Made by a program: the position numbers and the translations under genes. From Streptosporangium sandarakinum (GTDB taxonomy: Bacteria > Actinomycetota > Actinomycetes > Streptosporangiales > Streptosporangiaceae), in the NCBI RefSeq assembly GCF_013409935.1, contig NZ_JACCCO010000003.1, positions 744,001-808,000 on the forward strand: a DNA stretch of 64,000 bases, read 5' to 3'. The notes under the pieces are model-generated. The model was given only the letters and a program-made list of their open reading frames with translations, did not search any database and was not told the origin of the DNA. Of this stretch, positions 27,160-38,657 are shown piece after piece; the first letter of the stretch is position 1, and the number at the start of each line of letters is the position of its first letter.

Positions 27160-28491
27160 TCATTTCGTTATACCGGCCGCGGCGGGGCGGCCGTCGCCCG
27201 CCGGGAGGGGGCCGTCCAGGCGCTCGGCGTCGTTGCGGGGGATCACCAGGGCGGAGACCAGGCTGATGACGGTCACGGCGGTCAGATAGCCGGTGATGGA
27301 CAGCGAGGTCCCCGTGGCGGCGAAGAGCGAGGCGGCGATCAGCGGCGTGATGCCGCCGCCCAGCAGCGAGGCGAGCTGGTAGGCGACGGAGGTGCCGGAG
27401 TAGCGGATGGACACCGGGAAGAACCCGGCGGTGAGCGTGCCCTGGGGCGCGTGGGTCACCGCCAGCACGGCGCCCATCGCCACCATGAACACCGCGATGA
27501 GGGTGGTGTTCCCCGTGTTGACGATCGGCAGGAACGCCACGGTGCCGGCCAGCAGGACCACCGAGCCCCAGCTGAAGAGCGCCCGCAGGCCGTGCCGGTC
27601 GCCGAGGTGCGCCCACAGCGGCGCGGTGGCCAGCCACACGGCGGCGCCGCCGATCACGCAGGTCAGCAGGAAGGTGCGGGACAGCCCGACCTCGGCCTCG
27701 CCGTAGTTGAGGATGTAGACCATGAAGATGTAGGCCACCGAGCTGTTGCCGACGATCACCCCGATCGTGTGGAGCACCTGGCGCCAGTGGTCGCGCAGCA
27801 CGATCGCGACCGGCAGGCGCACCGGCTTGCGGCGCTCGACGAGGTTCGCGTAGTCGGGGCTCTCCTCGATGCGCAGCCGCAGGTAGAGGCCGATCCCCAC
27901 CAGCACGACGCTGAGCAGGAACGGCACCCGCCAGCCCCAGGCGGTGAAGCTCTCCTCGCCGAGGAGCGAGGAGGTGCCGAGGAAGACGAGGTTGGCGCAG
28001 AGCATGCCCGCGGGCGTGCCCATCATGGGGAAGGCGCCGAAGAGGCCGCGGCGGCCCTTCGGGGCGTGCTCCATGGTCAGCACCACGGCCCCGCCCAGCT
28101 CGCCGCCGAGCCCGACGCCCTGGGCGATGCGCATCACCACCAGCAGGACGGCGGCCCAGATGCCGATGCTGGAGTACGTCGGCAGCAGGCCGATCAGCGT
28201 GGTCCCCAGACCCATGATCATCAGCGAGACGACGAGGGTGTTGCGCCGCCCGATCCGGTCGCCGAAGTGGCCGAAGATGACGCCGCCGAGCGGCCGGGCG
28301 AGGAACCCGACGGTCATGGTGCCGAACGCCGCGATGGACCCGGCGACCGGGTCCATCGCCGGGAAGAACTGTTTGTTGAAGATGAGCGCGGCGGCCGTGC
28401 CGTAGAGGAAGAAGTCGTACCACTCGATGGTCGTGCCGATGAAGGCCGCCCACGAGACGCGGCGCGCGGCCTGGCGGCGGTCTGTGTCCAT
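27160..28491 (-). CDS. MFS transporter, metabolite:H+ symporter (MHS) family
   Basis: A 443-residue, 12-helix transporter. The ATG at 28491 gives MDTDRRQAARRVSWAAFIGT, and then TIEWYDFFLYGTAAALIFNK, a hallmark of the MHS family (shikimate, proline/betaine, citrate and aromatic-acid permeases). The loop 2-3 motif GHFGDRIGRRNTLV and the RIAQGVGLGGELGGAVV helix are conserved. It is divergently transcribed from the operon that degrades 3-hydroxyanthranilate, so uptake of an aromatic acid that feeds this pathway (anthranilate-type, nitrobenzoate-type or 3-hydroxyanthranilate) is the best guess. Co-transcribed with the LysR gene downstream. Confidence 0.9.
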   Translation of the reverse strand: MDTDRRQAARRVSWAAFIGTTIEWYDFFLYGTAAALIFNKQFFPAMDPVAGSIAAFGTMTVGFLARPLGGVIFGHFGDRIGRRNTLVVSLMIMGLGTTLIGLLPTYSSIGIWAAVLLVVMRIAQGVGLGGELGGAVVLTMEHAPKGRRGLFGAFPMMGTPAGMLCANLVFLGTSSLLGEESFTAWGWRVPFLLSVVLVGIGLYLRLRIEESPDYANLVERRKPVRLPVAIVLRDHWRQVLHTIGVIVGNSSVAYIFMVYILNYGEAEVGLSRTFLLTCVIGGAAVWLATAPLWAHLGDRHGLRALFSWGSVVLLAGTVAFLPIVNTGNTTLIAVFMVAMGAVLAVTHAPQGTLTAGFFPVSIRYSGTSVAYQLASLLGGGITPLIAASLFAATGTSLSITGYLTAVTVISLVSALVIPRNDAERLDGPLPAGDGRPAAAGITK

Positions 28492-28555
28492 CACACCTGT
28501 GCCTTCCGGTCGGGGAGTACCGATGAGGATGCATCCAGGTGCTATGCCGGGGCGA

Positions 28556-28629
28556 ATACCGGTATGCGCGCCAGGTATATGCGTCTCGTCATATGACCGA
28601 GATGGTATATCAATGCCGGATAGCGGTAT
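28556..28629. promoter_or_regulatory. Divergent control region with ATAnCGGTAT repeats
   Basis: The 166-base gap between the transporter and operon carries ATACCGGTAT (28556-28565), a perfect palindrome, and ATAGCGGTAT (28620-28629), 64 bases apart. Between them lie AT-rich GGTATAT elements (28574, 28604). Spaced dyads of T-N(many)-A type in a divergent gap fit LysR binding sites. The right-hand site is 28 bases before the operon start. Confidence 0.5.
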
Positions 28630-28657
28630 TGGACTGTTATGTCTGATCGGCAGCACA

Positions 28658-30100
28658 ATGGCCGCCATGAAGCCCGCGCACTACGTCAACGGCGCCTTCT
28701 CGACGGAGGGGGCGGCCTTCCCGCTCGTCTCACCCGTCGACGGACGCCAGGTGGGAGCCGTCCCCGAAGCGTCGCGTGAGACCGTCGACGCGGCGGTGAA
28801 CGCCGCCCGGTCGGCCCTCGGCGGCGACTGGGGGCGGACGAGCGTCGAGGAGCGGTGTGCGTTCCTGCGCCGGATCGCCGACGGCATCGAGGCCCGGTTC
28901 GACGAGTTCGTCGACGCCGAGACCGCGGACACCGGCAAGCCGCGCGAACTCGCCGCGACGGTGGACATCCCGCGCGCGGTCGGCAACTTCCGCGCCTACG
29001 CCGACCTGGCCTACGGCCGCCCGGAACGGGCCTACCAGACCCGCGTCCCGGGGTGGAGCGGCAGCGGCCAGGCGCTGAACTACACGGTCCGCCGCCCGCT
29101 CGGCGTGGTCGCCGTCGTCTCGCCGTGGAACCTGCCGCTGCTGCTGCTCACCTGGAAGGTCGCGCCCGCGCTCGCCGCCGGCAACGCGGTCGTCGCCAAG
29201 CCGTCGGAGGAGACCCCGTCCACCGCCACCCTGCTCGCCGAGGTGATCGACGCGGCGGGACTCCCGCCCGGCGCCTTCAACCTGGTCCACGGCCACGGCG
29301 CGGGCGCGGCGGGGGAGTACCTCACCTCGCACGCCGGCATCGACGCGATCGCCTTCACCGGCGCGTCGGCCACCGGGGCCGCCATCATGCGCGCCGCCGC
29401 CGACCACGTCACGCCGGTCTCCTTCGAACTCGGCGGCAAGAACCCGGCGCTGGTCTTCGCCGACGCCGACCTGACGGAGGCGGTCGAGGGGACCGTACGC
29501 TCCGCCTTCACCCACTCCGGCCAGATCTGCCTGTGCACCGAGCGCGTCTACGTGCAGCGACCCGTCTTCGAGGAGTTCGTGCGCGCCCTGGGCGAGCGGA
29601 CGCGGGCGCTGACCGGCTACGGCCCCATGATCTCGGCGGAGCACCGCGACAAGGTGCTCTCCTACTACCGCCTCGCCGCCGGGGAGGGCGCCACGATCGT
29701 CGCCGGCGGCGGCGTGCCCCGCTTCGGCGACGAGCGCGACGGCGGCTTCCACGTCGAGCCGACCGTCCTGACCGGCCTGCCGGAGAGCTCCCGCGTGGTC
29801 CGCGAGGAGATCTTCGGGCCCGTCTGCCACGTCGCGCCGTTTGACGACGAGGACGAGGCGGTCCGGCTGGCCAACGACAGCCCGTACGGCCTGGCCGCCA
29901 CGGTGTGGACCACCGACCTGTCGCGCGCCCACCGGGTGGCGCCGCGCGTCGAGGCCGGCATCGTCTGGGTCAACTGCTGGAACCTGCGGGACCTGCGCAC
30001 CCCCTTCGGCGGGGTGAAGGCGTCCGGCATCGGGCGCGAGGGAGGCGAGTACTCACTCGACTTCTTCTCCGAGCCCGTCAACGTGTGCGTGAAGATATGA
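28658..30100 (+). CDS. nbaE: 2-aminomuconic 6-semialdehyde dehydrogenase (aldehyde dehydrogenase family)
   Basis: A 480-residue NAD-dependent aldehyde dehydrogenase. The catalytic Cys sits in [18 protein letters not shown] and the general-base Glu in [17 protein letters not shown]-binding features include [20 protein letters not shown] and [12 protein letters not shown]. The [11 protein letters not shown] context is typical of 2-hydroxymuconic/2-aminomuconic semialdehyde dehydrogenases (AmnC, NbaE, XylG) rather than betaine aldehyde enzymes. It is the first gene of a tightly coupled operon; its stop overlaps the next start (ATGA). In the pathway it oxidises 2-aminomuconic semialdehyde to 2-aminomuconate. 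The ATG at 28667 is an alternative start. Confidence 0.88.
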   Translation: MAAMKPAHYVNGAFSTEGAAFPLVSPVDGRQVGAVPEASRETVDAAVNAARSALGGDWGRTSVEERCAFLRRIADGIEARFDEFVDAETADTGKPRELAATVDIPRAVGNFRAYADLAYGRPERAYQTRVPGWSGSGQALNYTVRRPLGVVAVVSPWNLPLLLLTWKVAPALAAGNAVVAKPSEETPSTATLLAEVIDAAGLPPGAFNLVHGHGAGAAGEYLTSHAGIDAIAFTGASATGAAIMRAAADHVTPVSFELGGKNPALVFADADLTEAVEGTVRSAFTHSGQICLCTERVYVQRPVFEEFVRALGERTRALTGYGPMISAEHRDKVLSYYRLAAGEGATIVAGGGVPRFGDERDGGFHVEPTVLTGLPESSRVVREEIFGPVCHVAPFDDEDEAVRLANDSPYGLAATVWTTDLSRAHRVAPRVEAGIVWVNCWNLRDLRTPFGGVKASGIGREGGEYSLDFFSEPVNVCVKI

Positions 30101-30936
30101 GGTCGTCCGTGACTGTGAGTTCGTCCGTGACAGAGGAGCGGGAGACGGCGCGGCGGGCCGCCGCGGCCCGGCTGCTGGAGGCCCACGCCTCCGGCCGCCC
30201 GTGCGAGCCGGTGCGCGACCTGGTCGGCGACGTGGAGTCCGCCTACGCCGTGCAGAGCCTGCTCACCGAGCGGTGGCTGGCCGAGGGCCGGCGCCCGGTC
30301 GGCCGCAAGATCGGGCTGACCAGCAGGGCGGTGCAGCGTCAGCTCGGCGTGGACTCCCCGGACTTCGGGGTGCTGTTCGCCGACATGGCCGTGCCCGACG
30401 GCGAGGAGATCCCGGCCGGGGCCGTCCTGCAGCCCCGCGCCGAGGCGGAGGTCGCGCTCGTCCTGGAGCGTGACCTGACGCACGAGCGGCACACGGTCGC
30501 CGACGTGATCCGCGCGACGGCCTTCGCGCTGCCCGCGATCGAGGTGGTCGGCAGCCGCGTCCGCGACTGGGACATCACCCTGGCCGACACCGTCGCCGAC
30601 AACGCCTCCGCGGGCGTGTACGTCCTCGGCACCCGCCCGGTGGCGCTCGGCGACGTCGACCTGCGGCTGGCGGGGATGGTCGTCGAACGGCGGGGCGAGC
30701 AGGTCTCGACCGGCGTCGGCGCGGCCTGCCTGGGCCACCCGCTGCACGCGGCGGTGTGGCTGGCCGACACGCTGGCCCGGCTCGGCAGCCCGCTCCGCGC
30801 CGGGGACACCGTGCTGACCGGGGCGCTCGGGCCCGTCGTCCCGGTCGCGCCGGGCGACGTGCTGGAGGCCCGCATCGACGGGCTCGGCGACGTGCGGGCC
30901 GCGTTCGCCCCCGAGGAGACGGAGGAGAGGGCATGA
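30097..30936 (+). CDS. nbaH: 2-oxopent-4-enoate hydratase
   Basis: A 279-residue member of the fumarylacetoacetate-hydrolase-like hydratase/decarboxylase family (MhpD, XylJ, DmpE). Recognisable blocks are [35 protein letters not shown] with metal-binding acidic residues, [17 protein letters not shown] and [20 protein letters not shown]. It hydrates 2-oxopent-4-enoate to 4-hydroxy-2-oxovalerate. The ATG overlaps the previous stop, and in-frame GTG codons a few residues later could also start. It is paired with the homologous decarboxylase encoded next; the two enzymes form a complex in meta-cleavage pathways. Confidence 0.87.
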   Translation: MRSSVTVSSSVTEERETARRAAAARLLEAHASGRPCEPVRDLVGDVESAYAVQSLLTERWLAEGRRPVGRKIGLTSRAVQRQLGVDSPDFGVLFADMAVPDGEEIPAGAVLQPRAEAEVALVLERDLTHERHTVADVIRATAFALPAIEVVGSRVRDWDITLADTVADNASAGVYVLGTRPVALGDVDLRLAGMVVERRGEQVSTGVGAACLGHPLHAAVWLADTLARLGSPLRAGDTVLTGALGPVVPVAPGDVLEARIDGLGDVRAAFAPEETEERA

Positions 30937-31666
30937 ACCGGCTCGCGGAGATCCTGGACGAGGCCGCGCTGACCGGCCGGGCGGTGCCCCGGCTCACCGA
31001 CCGGGCCGCGCTGGACGTGCCCGCCGCCTACGAGGTGCAGCGGGCGGTGATCGAACGGCGCCGCGAGCGCGGCGAGACCCTCATCGGGGTCAAGATGGGC
31101 TTCACCAGCCGCGCCAAGATGGTCCAGATGGGCGTGGACGACGTCATCTGGGGCCTGCTCACCGACGCCATGCTCGTCGAGTCGCACCTCGACACCTCCG
31201 GCCTGATCCACCCGCGCGTCGAACCGGAGATCGCGTTCCTGCTCGACCGGCCGGTGCGCAACCCCGCCGACGCGGCCGCCGCCGTCGGCGCCGTCGCCGT
31301 GGGCTACGAGGTGCTCGACTCCCGCTACGAGAACTTCAGCTTCACCCTGGAGGACGTCATCGCCGACAACGCCTCGGCCTGCGGCTTCGGCCTCGGTCCC
31401 TGGCACTCCCCGCGCGACGTCGGCAACATCGGCCTGCTGCTGGAGGTGGACGGCCGCCCCGTGGCGAGCGGGTCGTCGGCGGCGATCCTCGGCGACCCGG
31501 TGCGGTCGCTGACCGCCGCCGCGCGGCTGGCCCACGCCGCCGGGATCGAGCTGCAGCCGGGCTGGGTCGTCCTCGCCGGCGCGGCCACCGCGGCCGTGCC
31601 GCTCCCGGCCGGCGCCCACGTCCGGGTCAGCGGCGCCGGCCTCGGCCACGTGGAGGTGACCACCCG

Positions 31667-31670
<4 letters not shown>
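30933..31670 (+). CDS. nbaG: 4-oxalocrotonate (2-oxo-3-hexenedioate) decarboxylase
   Basis: A 245-residue homologue of the preceding hydratase, with [54 protein letters not shown] and [16 protein letters not shown]. The SRYENFSF segment and overall length are typical of XylI/DmpH/NbaG decarboxylases. The enzyme removes CO2 from the dicarboxylic oxo-acid formed by deamination of 2-aminomuconate, giving 2-oxopent-4-enoate for the hydratase. Start and stop both overlap neighbouring genes by four bases (ATGA, then GTGA), so translation is coupled. Confidence 0.88.
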
Positions 31671-32800
<1,130 letters not shown>

Positions 32801-32804
<4 letters not shown>

Positions 32805-33784
32805 CGGTCATCGACGTCCACGCCCACGTCTTCCCGCGCATCTCCCGGGAGGAGAGCCGGGTCCTCGCGGGCGCCGGCGAGCCCTGGCTGCGCGACGGCA
32901 TGATGATGAGCGGCGAGGACGACTACCGCCCCGTCACCCCCGAGCTGTGGGACGCCGCGGCGCGCCTTGCGGCGATGGACCGCTCCGGCGTGCGGGTGCA
33001 GGCGGTCTCCTCGACGCCGCTGCTGTTCGGGTACGCCGCCGCCGCCGACCGCGCCGCCGACTGGTGCGAGATGGTCAACGACCGCATCCTCGCCTACTGC
33101 GCCCAGGACCCCGCCCGGCTGCTGCCGCTGTGCCAGGTCCCGCTGCAGGACCTGGAGCTGGCGAGCACGGCGGTCACCAAGGCCAAGGCGGCCGGGCACC
33201 GCGGGGTGCACATCGGCAACCACGTGGGCCCCCGCAACCTCGACGACCCCGACATCGTCGCGTTCCTCGCCCACTGCGCCGACGAGGACATGCCGGTGCT
33301 CGTGCACCCGTGGGACATGCTCGCCGCGGACCGCATGGGACGCTACATGCTGCCGTGGCTGGTCGGGATGGGCGCCGAGACCCAGCTCGGCATCCTGTCG
33401 CTGATGCTCTCCGGCGCGTTCGAGCGGCTGCCCTCGTCGCTGCGGCTCTGCTTCTGCCACGGCGGAGGCAGCTTCGCCTTCCTCCTCGGCCGCGCCGACA
33501 ACGCCTGGCGTAACCGCGACATCGTCCGGAAGGACTCGCCCAGGCCGCCCTCGGCGTACACCGACCGCTTCTACGTCGACTCGGCGGTGTTCGACCCGCG
33601 CGCGCTGCGCCTGCTCATCGACGTGATGGGCGCCGACCGGGTCATGCTCGGCACCGACTTCCCCTTCCCGCTGGGCGAGCAGGAGCCGGGCTCGACCGTC
33701 CGGGAGTGCCCCGGCCTCGACGACGCGGAGCGGGCCGCGATCCTCGGCGGCAACGCGAAGAGGTTCCTGGGGCTGGACTCATGA
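32801..33784 (+). CDS. nbaD: 2-amino-3-carboxymuconate-6-semialdehyde decarboxylase (ACMSD)
   Basis: A 327-residue amidohydrolase-superfamily enzyme. The zinc-binding HxH is in [11 protein letters not shown]. Another His is in [20 protein letters not shown], a block diagnostic for [22 protein letters not shown] follows, and the metal-ligand Asp is in GTDFPFPLG. It decarboxylates the unstable dioxygenase product, diverting it from spontaneous quinolinate formation to 2-aminomuconic semialdehyde. Its place directly after the dioxygenase gene matches nba gene order. Stop and next start overlap (ATGA). Confidence 0.95.
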
Positions 33785-35091
33785 CCGGGCGGAGCGGCGC
33801 CCCCGGCGGGCTCGGCACGCTCGGCGTCCCCGGCGGCCCCTCCGCCCCGGCCGCGGCGCCGGGACGCGACGCCCCCGGCGGGCCCCCCGCCGGGGGAGGC
33901 GCGGCGCCCCTCGCGCACACCCCCCTGGGGACGCTGCGGGGCCTCGACGCCGGAGGCGTCCTCGCGTTCAGGGGCGTGCGGTACGCGGCCCCGGCCCGCC
34001 GCTTCGCCGCCCCCGTCCCCGCCCGGCCGTGGCGGGGCGTCGCCGACGCCCTCACCCCCGGCCCGCCCGCGCCGCAGCGGCCCGGCCGGATGGCCTGGGT
34101 GCCCGGCCTGGAGATCGACCCGTCCACCGGCCGCGAGGACTGCCTGTACCTGAACGTCTGGACCTCCTCGTGCGCGGGACGGCGGCCGGTGCTGGTGCTC
34201 CTGCACGGCGGCGCGTTCGTGTTCGGCTCCGGCGCGCAGCGCATGTACGACGGCGCCGCGCTCGCCCGCGACCACGGCCTCGTCGTGGTGACCGTGAACT
34301 ACCGGCTCGGCTACGCCGGGTTCCGGTACGACGACGCCGTCCCGGCCAACCTCGCCCTGCGCGACCAGATCGCCGCACTGGAGTGGGTGCGCGGCAACAT
34401 CTCCGCGTTCGGCGGCGACCCGGACCGGGTGACCCTCGCCGGCCACTCGGCGGGCGGCACCAGCGTCCTGGCCCTGATGACCTGCGCCCCCGGCCTGTTC
34501 ACCCGGGCCGTGGCGATGAGCCCGGTGCCGTACGGCTTCGCCACCCCGGCCGAGGCCGCCGCCTGGACCTCGGCGGCCGGCCGCGCGCTCGGCGCGGACC
34601 CCGTCGGCGCGGCCGTGGACGACCTGCTGGCCGCCGAGGGCGCGGCCGTACGGGCCGTTCCGCCGGTGGGCGGGCTGCTGCCGGTCGCGCCCGTGGTGGA
34701 CGGCGACCTGCTGGCCGTCCACCCGATGGAGGCGATCCGGTCGGGCGCCGCCGCCCCGGTGCCGCTCCTGGTGACGAGCACGACCGAGGAGATGCGGCTG
34801 TTCGCCGCGATCGGCGGCGACGACCCGGAGAACCAGGAGATCTTCCAGCGGCCCGCGGAGGAACTCGTCAGGGCGCACCGGGGCCCCGCCCGGCTGCTGG
34901 TGTGCGCCCACCGTTCGCCCATGAGCCACGGCGGCGTCGCGCTCGGCGCCTGCCACCTCGTGGACGTGCCCCTCTACCTCGGCAACCACGGCACCCCCCT
35001 GACCGGGGAGGGGCCCGGGGTGGAGGAGCTCGCCGACTCGATGACCAAGGAGTTCGCCCGGTTCTGCCGCGGCGAGGAGGAAACGGAATGA
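33781..35091 (+). CDS. Type-B carboxylesterase-family alpha/beta hydrolase
   Basis: A 436-residue esterase. After a Pro/Gly/Ala-rich N-terminal tail of about 45 residues it shows the carboxylesterase-B pattern: [48 protein letters not shown] (oxyanion hole) and the nucleophile elbow [20 protein letters not shown]. It is shorter than the usual roughly 500 residues because the C-terminal lobe is reduced. The family's catalytic His and acid are expected in the last 200 residues. No such gene belongs to the classic pathway. It may release an aromatic acid from an ester or amide (for example an N-acyl or formyl derivative) to feed the operon, which is inference. Start and stop overlap neighbours. 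Confidence 0.85.
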   Translation: MTGRSGAPGGLGTLGVPGGPSAPAAAPGRDAPGGPPAGGGAAPLAHTPLGTLRGLDAGGVLAFRGVRYAAPARRFAAPVPARPWRGVADALTPGPPAPQRPGRMAWVPGLEIDPSTGREDCLYLNVWTSSCAGRRPVLVLLHGGAFVFGSGAQRMYDGAALARDHGLVVVTVNYRLGYAGFRYDDAVPANLALRDQIAALEWVRGNISAFGGDPDRVTLAGHSAGGTSVLALMTCAPGLFTRAVAMSPVPYGFATPAEAAAWTSAAGRALGADPVGAAVDDLLAAEGAAVRAVPPVGGLLPVAPVVDGDLLAVHPMEAIRSGAAAPVPLLVTSTTEEMRLFAAIGGDDPENQEIFQRPAEELVRAHRGPARLLVCAHRSPMSHGGVALGACHLVDVPLYLGNHGTPLTGEGPGVEELADSMTKEFARFCRGEEETE

Positions 35092-35996
35092 GCAGAGCCA
35101 AGGTCGCGATCATCGGCTCGGGCAACATCGGCACCGACCTGATGATCAAGGTGATCAGGACGTCGAAGACGCTGGAGGTCGCGGCGATGGCCGGGATCGA
35201 CCCCGCCTCCGACGGCCTGGCCAGGGCCCGCCGCATGGGCGTGGCGACCACGCACGAGGGCGTAGAGGGCCTGATCGGGCTGCCCTGCTTCGACGACGTC
35301 TCGGTGGTGCTGGACGCCACCTCGGCCGGGGCGCACCGGCGCAACGAGGCGGCGCTGCGCCCGTACGGCAGGCGGCTGATCGACCTGACGCCCGCGGCGA
35401 TCGGCCCCTACGTCGTCCCGGCCGTCAACCTCGACCGCCACCTGGACGAGGACAACGTGAACATGGTCACCTGCGGCGGGCAGGCCACCGTGCCGATCGT
35501 CGCCGCGGTGTCGCGCGTGGCCCCCGTCGCCTACGCCGAGATCGTCGCCTCGATCGCCTCCCGGTCGGCCGGCCCCGGGACCCGCGCCAACATCGACGAG
35601 TTCACCGAGACCACGTCGCGCGCCCTGGAGGTCGTCGGCGGCGCCCGGCGCGGCAAGGCCATCATCGTGCTCAACCCGGCCGAGCCGCCCGTCATCATGC
35701 GCGACACCGTGTACTGCCTGGTCCCCGAGTGCGACCCGGCCGCGGTCACCGCGTCGGTGAAGGAGATGGTCGCCGAGGTCGCCGCCTACGTGCCCGGCTA
35801 CCGGCTCAAGCAGGAGGTGCAGTTCCGCGCCGTCGGCGGCGGCGACCCCCTCGCCGGCCTCGGGGGCGAGGGGATGCTCGTCTCGGTGTTCCTGGAGGTC
35901 GAGGGCGCCGCCCACTACCTGCCCGCGTACGCCGGCAACCTGGACATCATGACGTCGGCGGCGCTGCGCGTCGCGGAGAGGACGGCCGTCCGATGA
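35088..35996 (+). CDS. mhpF: Acetaldehyde dehydrogenase (acetylating)
   Basis: A 302-residue enzyme of the MhpF/DmpF/BphJ family. The Rossmann motif is [20 protein letters not shown], the catalytic Cys is in [17 protein letters not shown], and [20 protein letters not shown] and YRLKQEVQF are family signatures. It converts acetaldehyde, NAD and CoA to acetyl-CoA and works as a channelling complex with the aldolase encoded next. Overlaps of four bases on both sides (ATGA) indicate coupled translation, which fits 1:1 complex formation. Confidence 0.95.
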   Translation: MSRAKVAIIGSGNIGTDLMIKVIRTSKTLEVAAMAGIDPASDGLARARRMGVATTHEGVEGLIGLPCFDDVSVVLDATSAGAHRRNEAALRPYGRRLIDLTPAAIGPYVVPAVNLDRHLDEDNVNMVTCGGQATVPIVAAVSRVAPVAYAEIVASIASRSAGPGTRANIDEFTETTSRALEVVGGARRGKAIIVLNPAEPPVIMRDTVYCLVPECDPAAVTASVKEMVAEVAAYVPGYRLKQEVQFRAVGGGDPLAGLGGEGMLVSVFLEVEGAAHYLPAYAGNLDIMTSAALRVAERTAVR

Positions 35997-37003
35997 AGCT
36001 CTACGTGCAGGACGTGACCCTGCGGGACGGCATGCACGCCATCCGCCACCGCTACACCGCCGAGCAGGTCGCCGCGATCGCCGGGGCCCTCGACCGGGCC
36101 GGCGTCGCCGCGGTCGAGATCGCGCACGGCGACGGGCTCGCCGGCGGCAGCGTCAACTACGGCCCCGGGGCGTGCCTCGACGAGGAGTGGATCGAGGCCG
36201 CAGCCTCGGCCATGTCCCGCGCCGTGCTGACCACGCTGCTGCTGCCCGGCATCGGCACCGTCGCCGACCTGCGCCGCGCCCACGCGCTGGGCGTGCGGTC
36301 GGTGCGGGTGGCGACCCACTGCACGGAGGCCGACATCGCCGCCCAGCACATCGGCGTCGCCCGCGAGCTCGGCATGGACGTCGCGGGGTTCCTCATGATG
36401 TCGCACATGGCGCCGCCCGCCGAGCTGGCGCGGCAGGCGAAGCTGATGGAGTCCTACGGCGCGCACTGCGTCTACGTCACCGACTCCGGCGGCCGTCTCA
36501 CCATGGACGGCGTACGCGAGCGGGCCCGCGCCTACCGCGACGTCCTCGACCCCGGCACCGAGATCGGCGTGCACGCGCACCACAACCTGGGGCTCGGCGT
36601 CGCCAACTCGGTGGTCGCGGTGGAGAACGGCGTGACCCGCGTGGACGCCTCCCTCGCCGGGATGGGCGCCGGCGCGGGCAACTGCCCGCTGGAGGCGTTC
36701 GTCGCGGTGGCCGACCTGATGGGCTGGGACCACGGCTGCGACCTCTTCGCGCTGATGGACGCCGCCGACGACCTGGTCCGGCCGCTGCAGAGCCGGCCCG
36801 TCCAGGTCGACCGGGAGACGCTCACGCTCGGCTACGCGGGGGTCTACTCCAGCTTCCTGCGCCACGCGGAGGACGCCGCGGCCCGCTACGGGCTGGACAC
36901 CCGGAGCATCCTCGTCGAGGCGGGCCGCCGCGGGATGGTCGGCGGGCAGGAGGACATGATCGTCGACATCGCCCTCGACCTGCGGACCTCCCGGGACGGC
37001 TGA
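35993..37003 (+). CDS. mhpE: 4-hydroxy-2-oxovalerate aldolase
   Basis: A 336-residue DRE-TIM aldolase of the MhpE/DmpG/BphI family. [20 protein letters not shown] carries the metal-binding Asp and catalytic Arg. [31 protein letters not shown] and [15 protein letters not shown] (metal His pair) are intact, as is the C-terminal [14 protein letters not shown]. It splits 4-hydroxy-2-oxovalerate to pyruvate and acetaldehyde, the last carbon-carbon cleavage of the pathway. It ends the operon; the convergent CGNR gene stops four bases further on, so no room is left for a separate terminator. Confidence 0.95.
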   Translation: MKLYVQDVTLRDGMHAIRHRYTAEQVAAIAGALDRAGVAAVEIAHGDGLAGGSVNYGPGACLDEEWIEAAASAMSRAVLTTLLLPGIGTVADLRRAHALGVRSVRVATHCTEADIAAQHIGVARELGMDVAGFLMMSHMAPPAELARQAKLMESYGAHCVYVTDSGGRLTMDGVRERARAYRDVLDPGTEIGVHAHHNLGLGVANSVVAVENGVTRVDASLAGMGAGAGNCPLEAFVAVADLMGWDHGCDLFALMDAADDLVRPLQSRPVQVDRETLTLGYAGVYSSFLRHAEDAAARYGLDTRSILVEAGRRGMVGGQEDMIVDIALDLRTSRDG

Positions 37004-37006
37004 GGG

Positions 37007-37537
37007 TCAGCGGCGGCGGGCGCGTGAGACGGCGGCGTGGGCGCGGTTGGCGCAGCGGGTGGAGCAGAACATGCGGCGCCCCGGGCGGCTCCGGTCGAGG
37101 AAGGCGTCGCGGCAGCGGGCGGCGGCGCACAGGCGCAGGCGTTCCCACTCGCCCGAGGACGCCAGGGACAGCAGGTCGTCGATGGCGCGGGCGGCCAGCA
37201 GAACGGACAGGCGGTCCTCCGCGGGCGCCGGGCGGAGCAGGGGCAGGCCGTCGGCCACGGTGATCGCCGGGCGCAGGGGCAGGGTGCCGGCCCAGGCGGC
37301 GAGGGCGGCGGCGCGGCCGGCGGGCGCCGTGGCGAGGATCTCGCGCAGCCGGGCGCGGGTCTCGCGGGCCTCGGCGAGGTCCGCGGGGGTCGGGGGCGCG
37401 GGCACGGGGATCGACAGCGCCCGGCAGAACAGGGCGAGCGCCTCCACGGACGGAAGGCGCTCGGGGACGTCGAGGTATTCGTCCCAGGTGTTGGCCAGGT
37501 CCAGCGCCACCAGGCCGGTTTCCGCGTATTCCCGCAT
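37007..37537 (-). CDS. ABATE/CGNR zinc-finger domain protein (probable transcription regulator)
   Basis: A 176-residue protein. The N-terminal part (GLVALDLANTWDEYLDVPER) and C-terminal zinc finger (LRLCAAARCRDAFLDRSRPG, then RRMFCSTRCANRAHAAVSRA) fit the ABATE/CGNR family (DUF1470). The diagnostic CGNR tetrad reads CANR here, a conservative change. The four Cys should bind zinc, and the basic tail may bind DNA. Such proteins are thought to regulate stress or metabolic genes. It is divergent from the arginase-family gene with only 74 bases between starts, so regulation of that neighbour or of itself is plausible. Confidence 0.85.
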   Translation of the reverse strand: MREYAETGLVALDLANTWDEYLDVPERLPSVEALALFCRALSIPVPAPPTPADLAEARETRARLREILATAPAGRAAALAAWAGTLPLRPAITVADGLPLLRPAPAEDRLSVLLAARAIDDLLSLASSGEWERLRLCAAARCRDAFLDRSRPGRRMFCSTRCANRAHAAVSRARRR

Positions 37538-37611
37538 CCGAGCGCCTCCGATAACGACTTAACTCAATTTAACCCATGACAACGCCGGAGTCGACTGCTA
37601 GCGTCAGGTGT

Positions 37612-38484
37612 ATGAAGCAGGTAACTACTGACAGGCGGCTCACGCTCCTCGACGCGCCCTCCAACCTCGGGCTGCGGCCACCCGCCCCGGACACGGTGCC
37701 GGGCGTTTACAAGGCACCCTGGGCACTGCGCGATCACGGGCTGCTCCGGCGGCTCGGCGCGGACGACGCGGGAGCCGCGGTGCCGCCCCGGTACGTGGCC
37801 ACCTGGCAGCCGGGCGACGGCGTGCGCAACGGACAGGCCATCGCGGCGTACACCCGGCGGCTGGCCGGCCGGATCGCCGCGATCAGGGAGTCGGGCGGCT
37901 TCCCCGTGGTGCTGGGCGGGGACTGCTCGATCCTGCTCGGGCCCGCCCTCGCGCTGCGCCGCACCGGCCGGTACGGACTGGCCTACCTGGACGCGCACGC
38001 CGACTTCCGGCACCTGGGCAACTCCCCGCACGTCGGGGCGGCCGGCGGGGAGAGCGTCGCGCTGGTGACCGGGCGCGGCGAGCCGCACCTGGTGGACATC
38101 GACGGGCTGCGGCCGTACGTGCGCGACGAGGACGTGCTGCTGATCGGCGTGCGGGAGGACGAGGTCCTCGCCGACATCGAAGGCAGCGGGCTGGCCTGCG
38201 TGAGCGGCGCCGAGGGGGCGCTGGAGGCGGCGCGCGGGACGCTGGGGCACGACGGCTTCTGGATCCACCTCGACGCCGACGTGCTGGACCCGGAGATCCT
38301 CTCGGCGGTCGACTCGCCGGCGCCGGGCGGGATGACGCCGGACGAACTCGTCGGGATCCTGCGCGGACTGCTCGCCATGCCGGGGGCCGCCGGGCTCCAG
38401 GTGACGATCTTCGACCCCGACCTCGACCCCGACGGCGCCCAGGCCGCCCTTCTGGCGGACCTCCTGGTGGCGGCGCTCACGTGA
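37612..38484 (+). CDS. Arginase/agmatinase-family metallohydrolase
   Basis: A 290-residue ureohydrolase with the three metal-binding signatures: VVLGGDCSILLGPALAL, GLAYLDAHADFRHLG and WIHLDADVLDPEILSAVDSP (the final Asp pair). It is most like actinobacterial arginases that hydrolyse arginine or another guanidino compound; the exact substrate cannot be told. The ATG at 37612 lies seven bases after TAGCGT, so the mRNA is probably leaderless. The upstream in-frame codon at 37576 lacks coding character. AT-rich TTAACTCAATTTAACCC (37558-37574) in the shared upstream region could be a regulator site. Confidence 0.88.
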   Translation: MKQVTTDRRLTLLDAPSNLGLRPPAPDTVPGVYKAPWALRDHGLLRRLGADDAGAAVPPRYVATWQPGDGVRNGQAIAAYTRRLAGRIAAIRESGGFPVVLGGDCSILLGPALALRRTGRYGLAYLDAHADFRHLGNSPHVGAAGGESVALVTGRGEPHLVDIDGLRPYVRDEDVLLIGVREDEVLADIEGSGLACVSGAEGALEAARGTLGHDGFWIHLDADVLDPEILSAVDSPAPGGMTPDELVGILRGLLAMPGAAGLQVTIFDPDLDPDGAQAALLADLLVAALT

Positions 38485-38657
38485 CCGTCCCCCGTGGACC
38501 TCGACCCGCGTGAGCGATCGGTCCTCGGACCTCCCCGGCGAGCCCTGGGACGCGCGGGTGCCGTACCCGGGGTGACCGGAGCGCCGGCGGACGGCCTTCG
38601 GTGACCTCGGAATCCTGTCCTTCGAGGCCGGCGGAGTCGATGAACTCGTCGCGGTCC

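Noticed and set aside
38485..38657. Short protein-like stretch LGILSFEAGGVDELVAVLN on the plus strand near 38600
   Set aside because: Only about 24 residues, no start or neighbours in frame; possibly a relic but too short to name.
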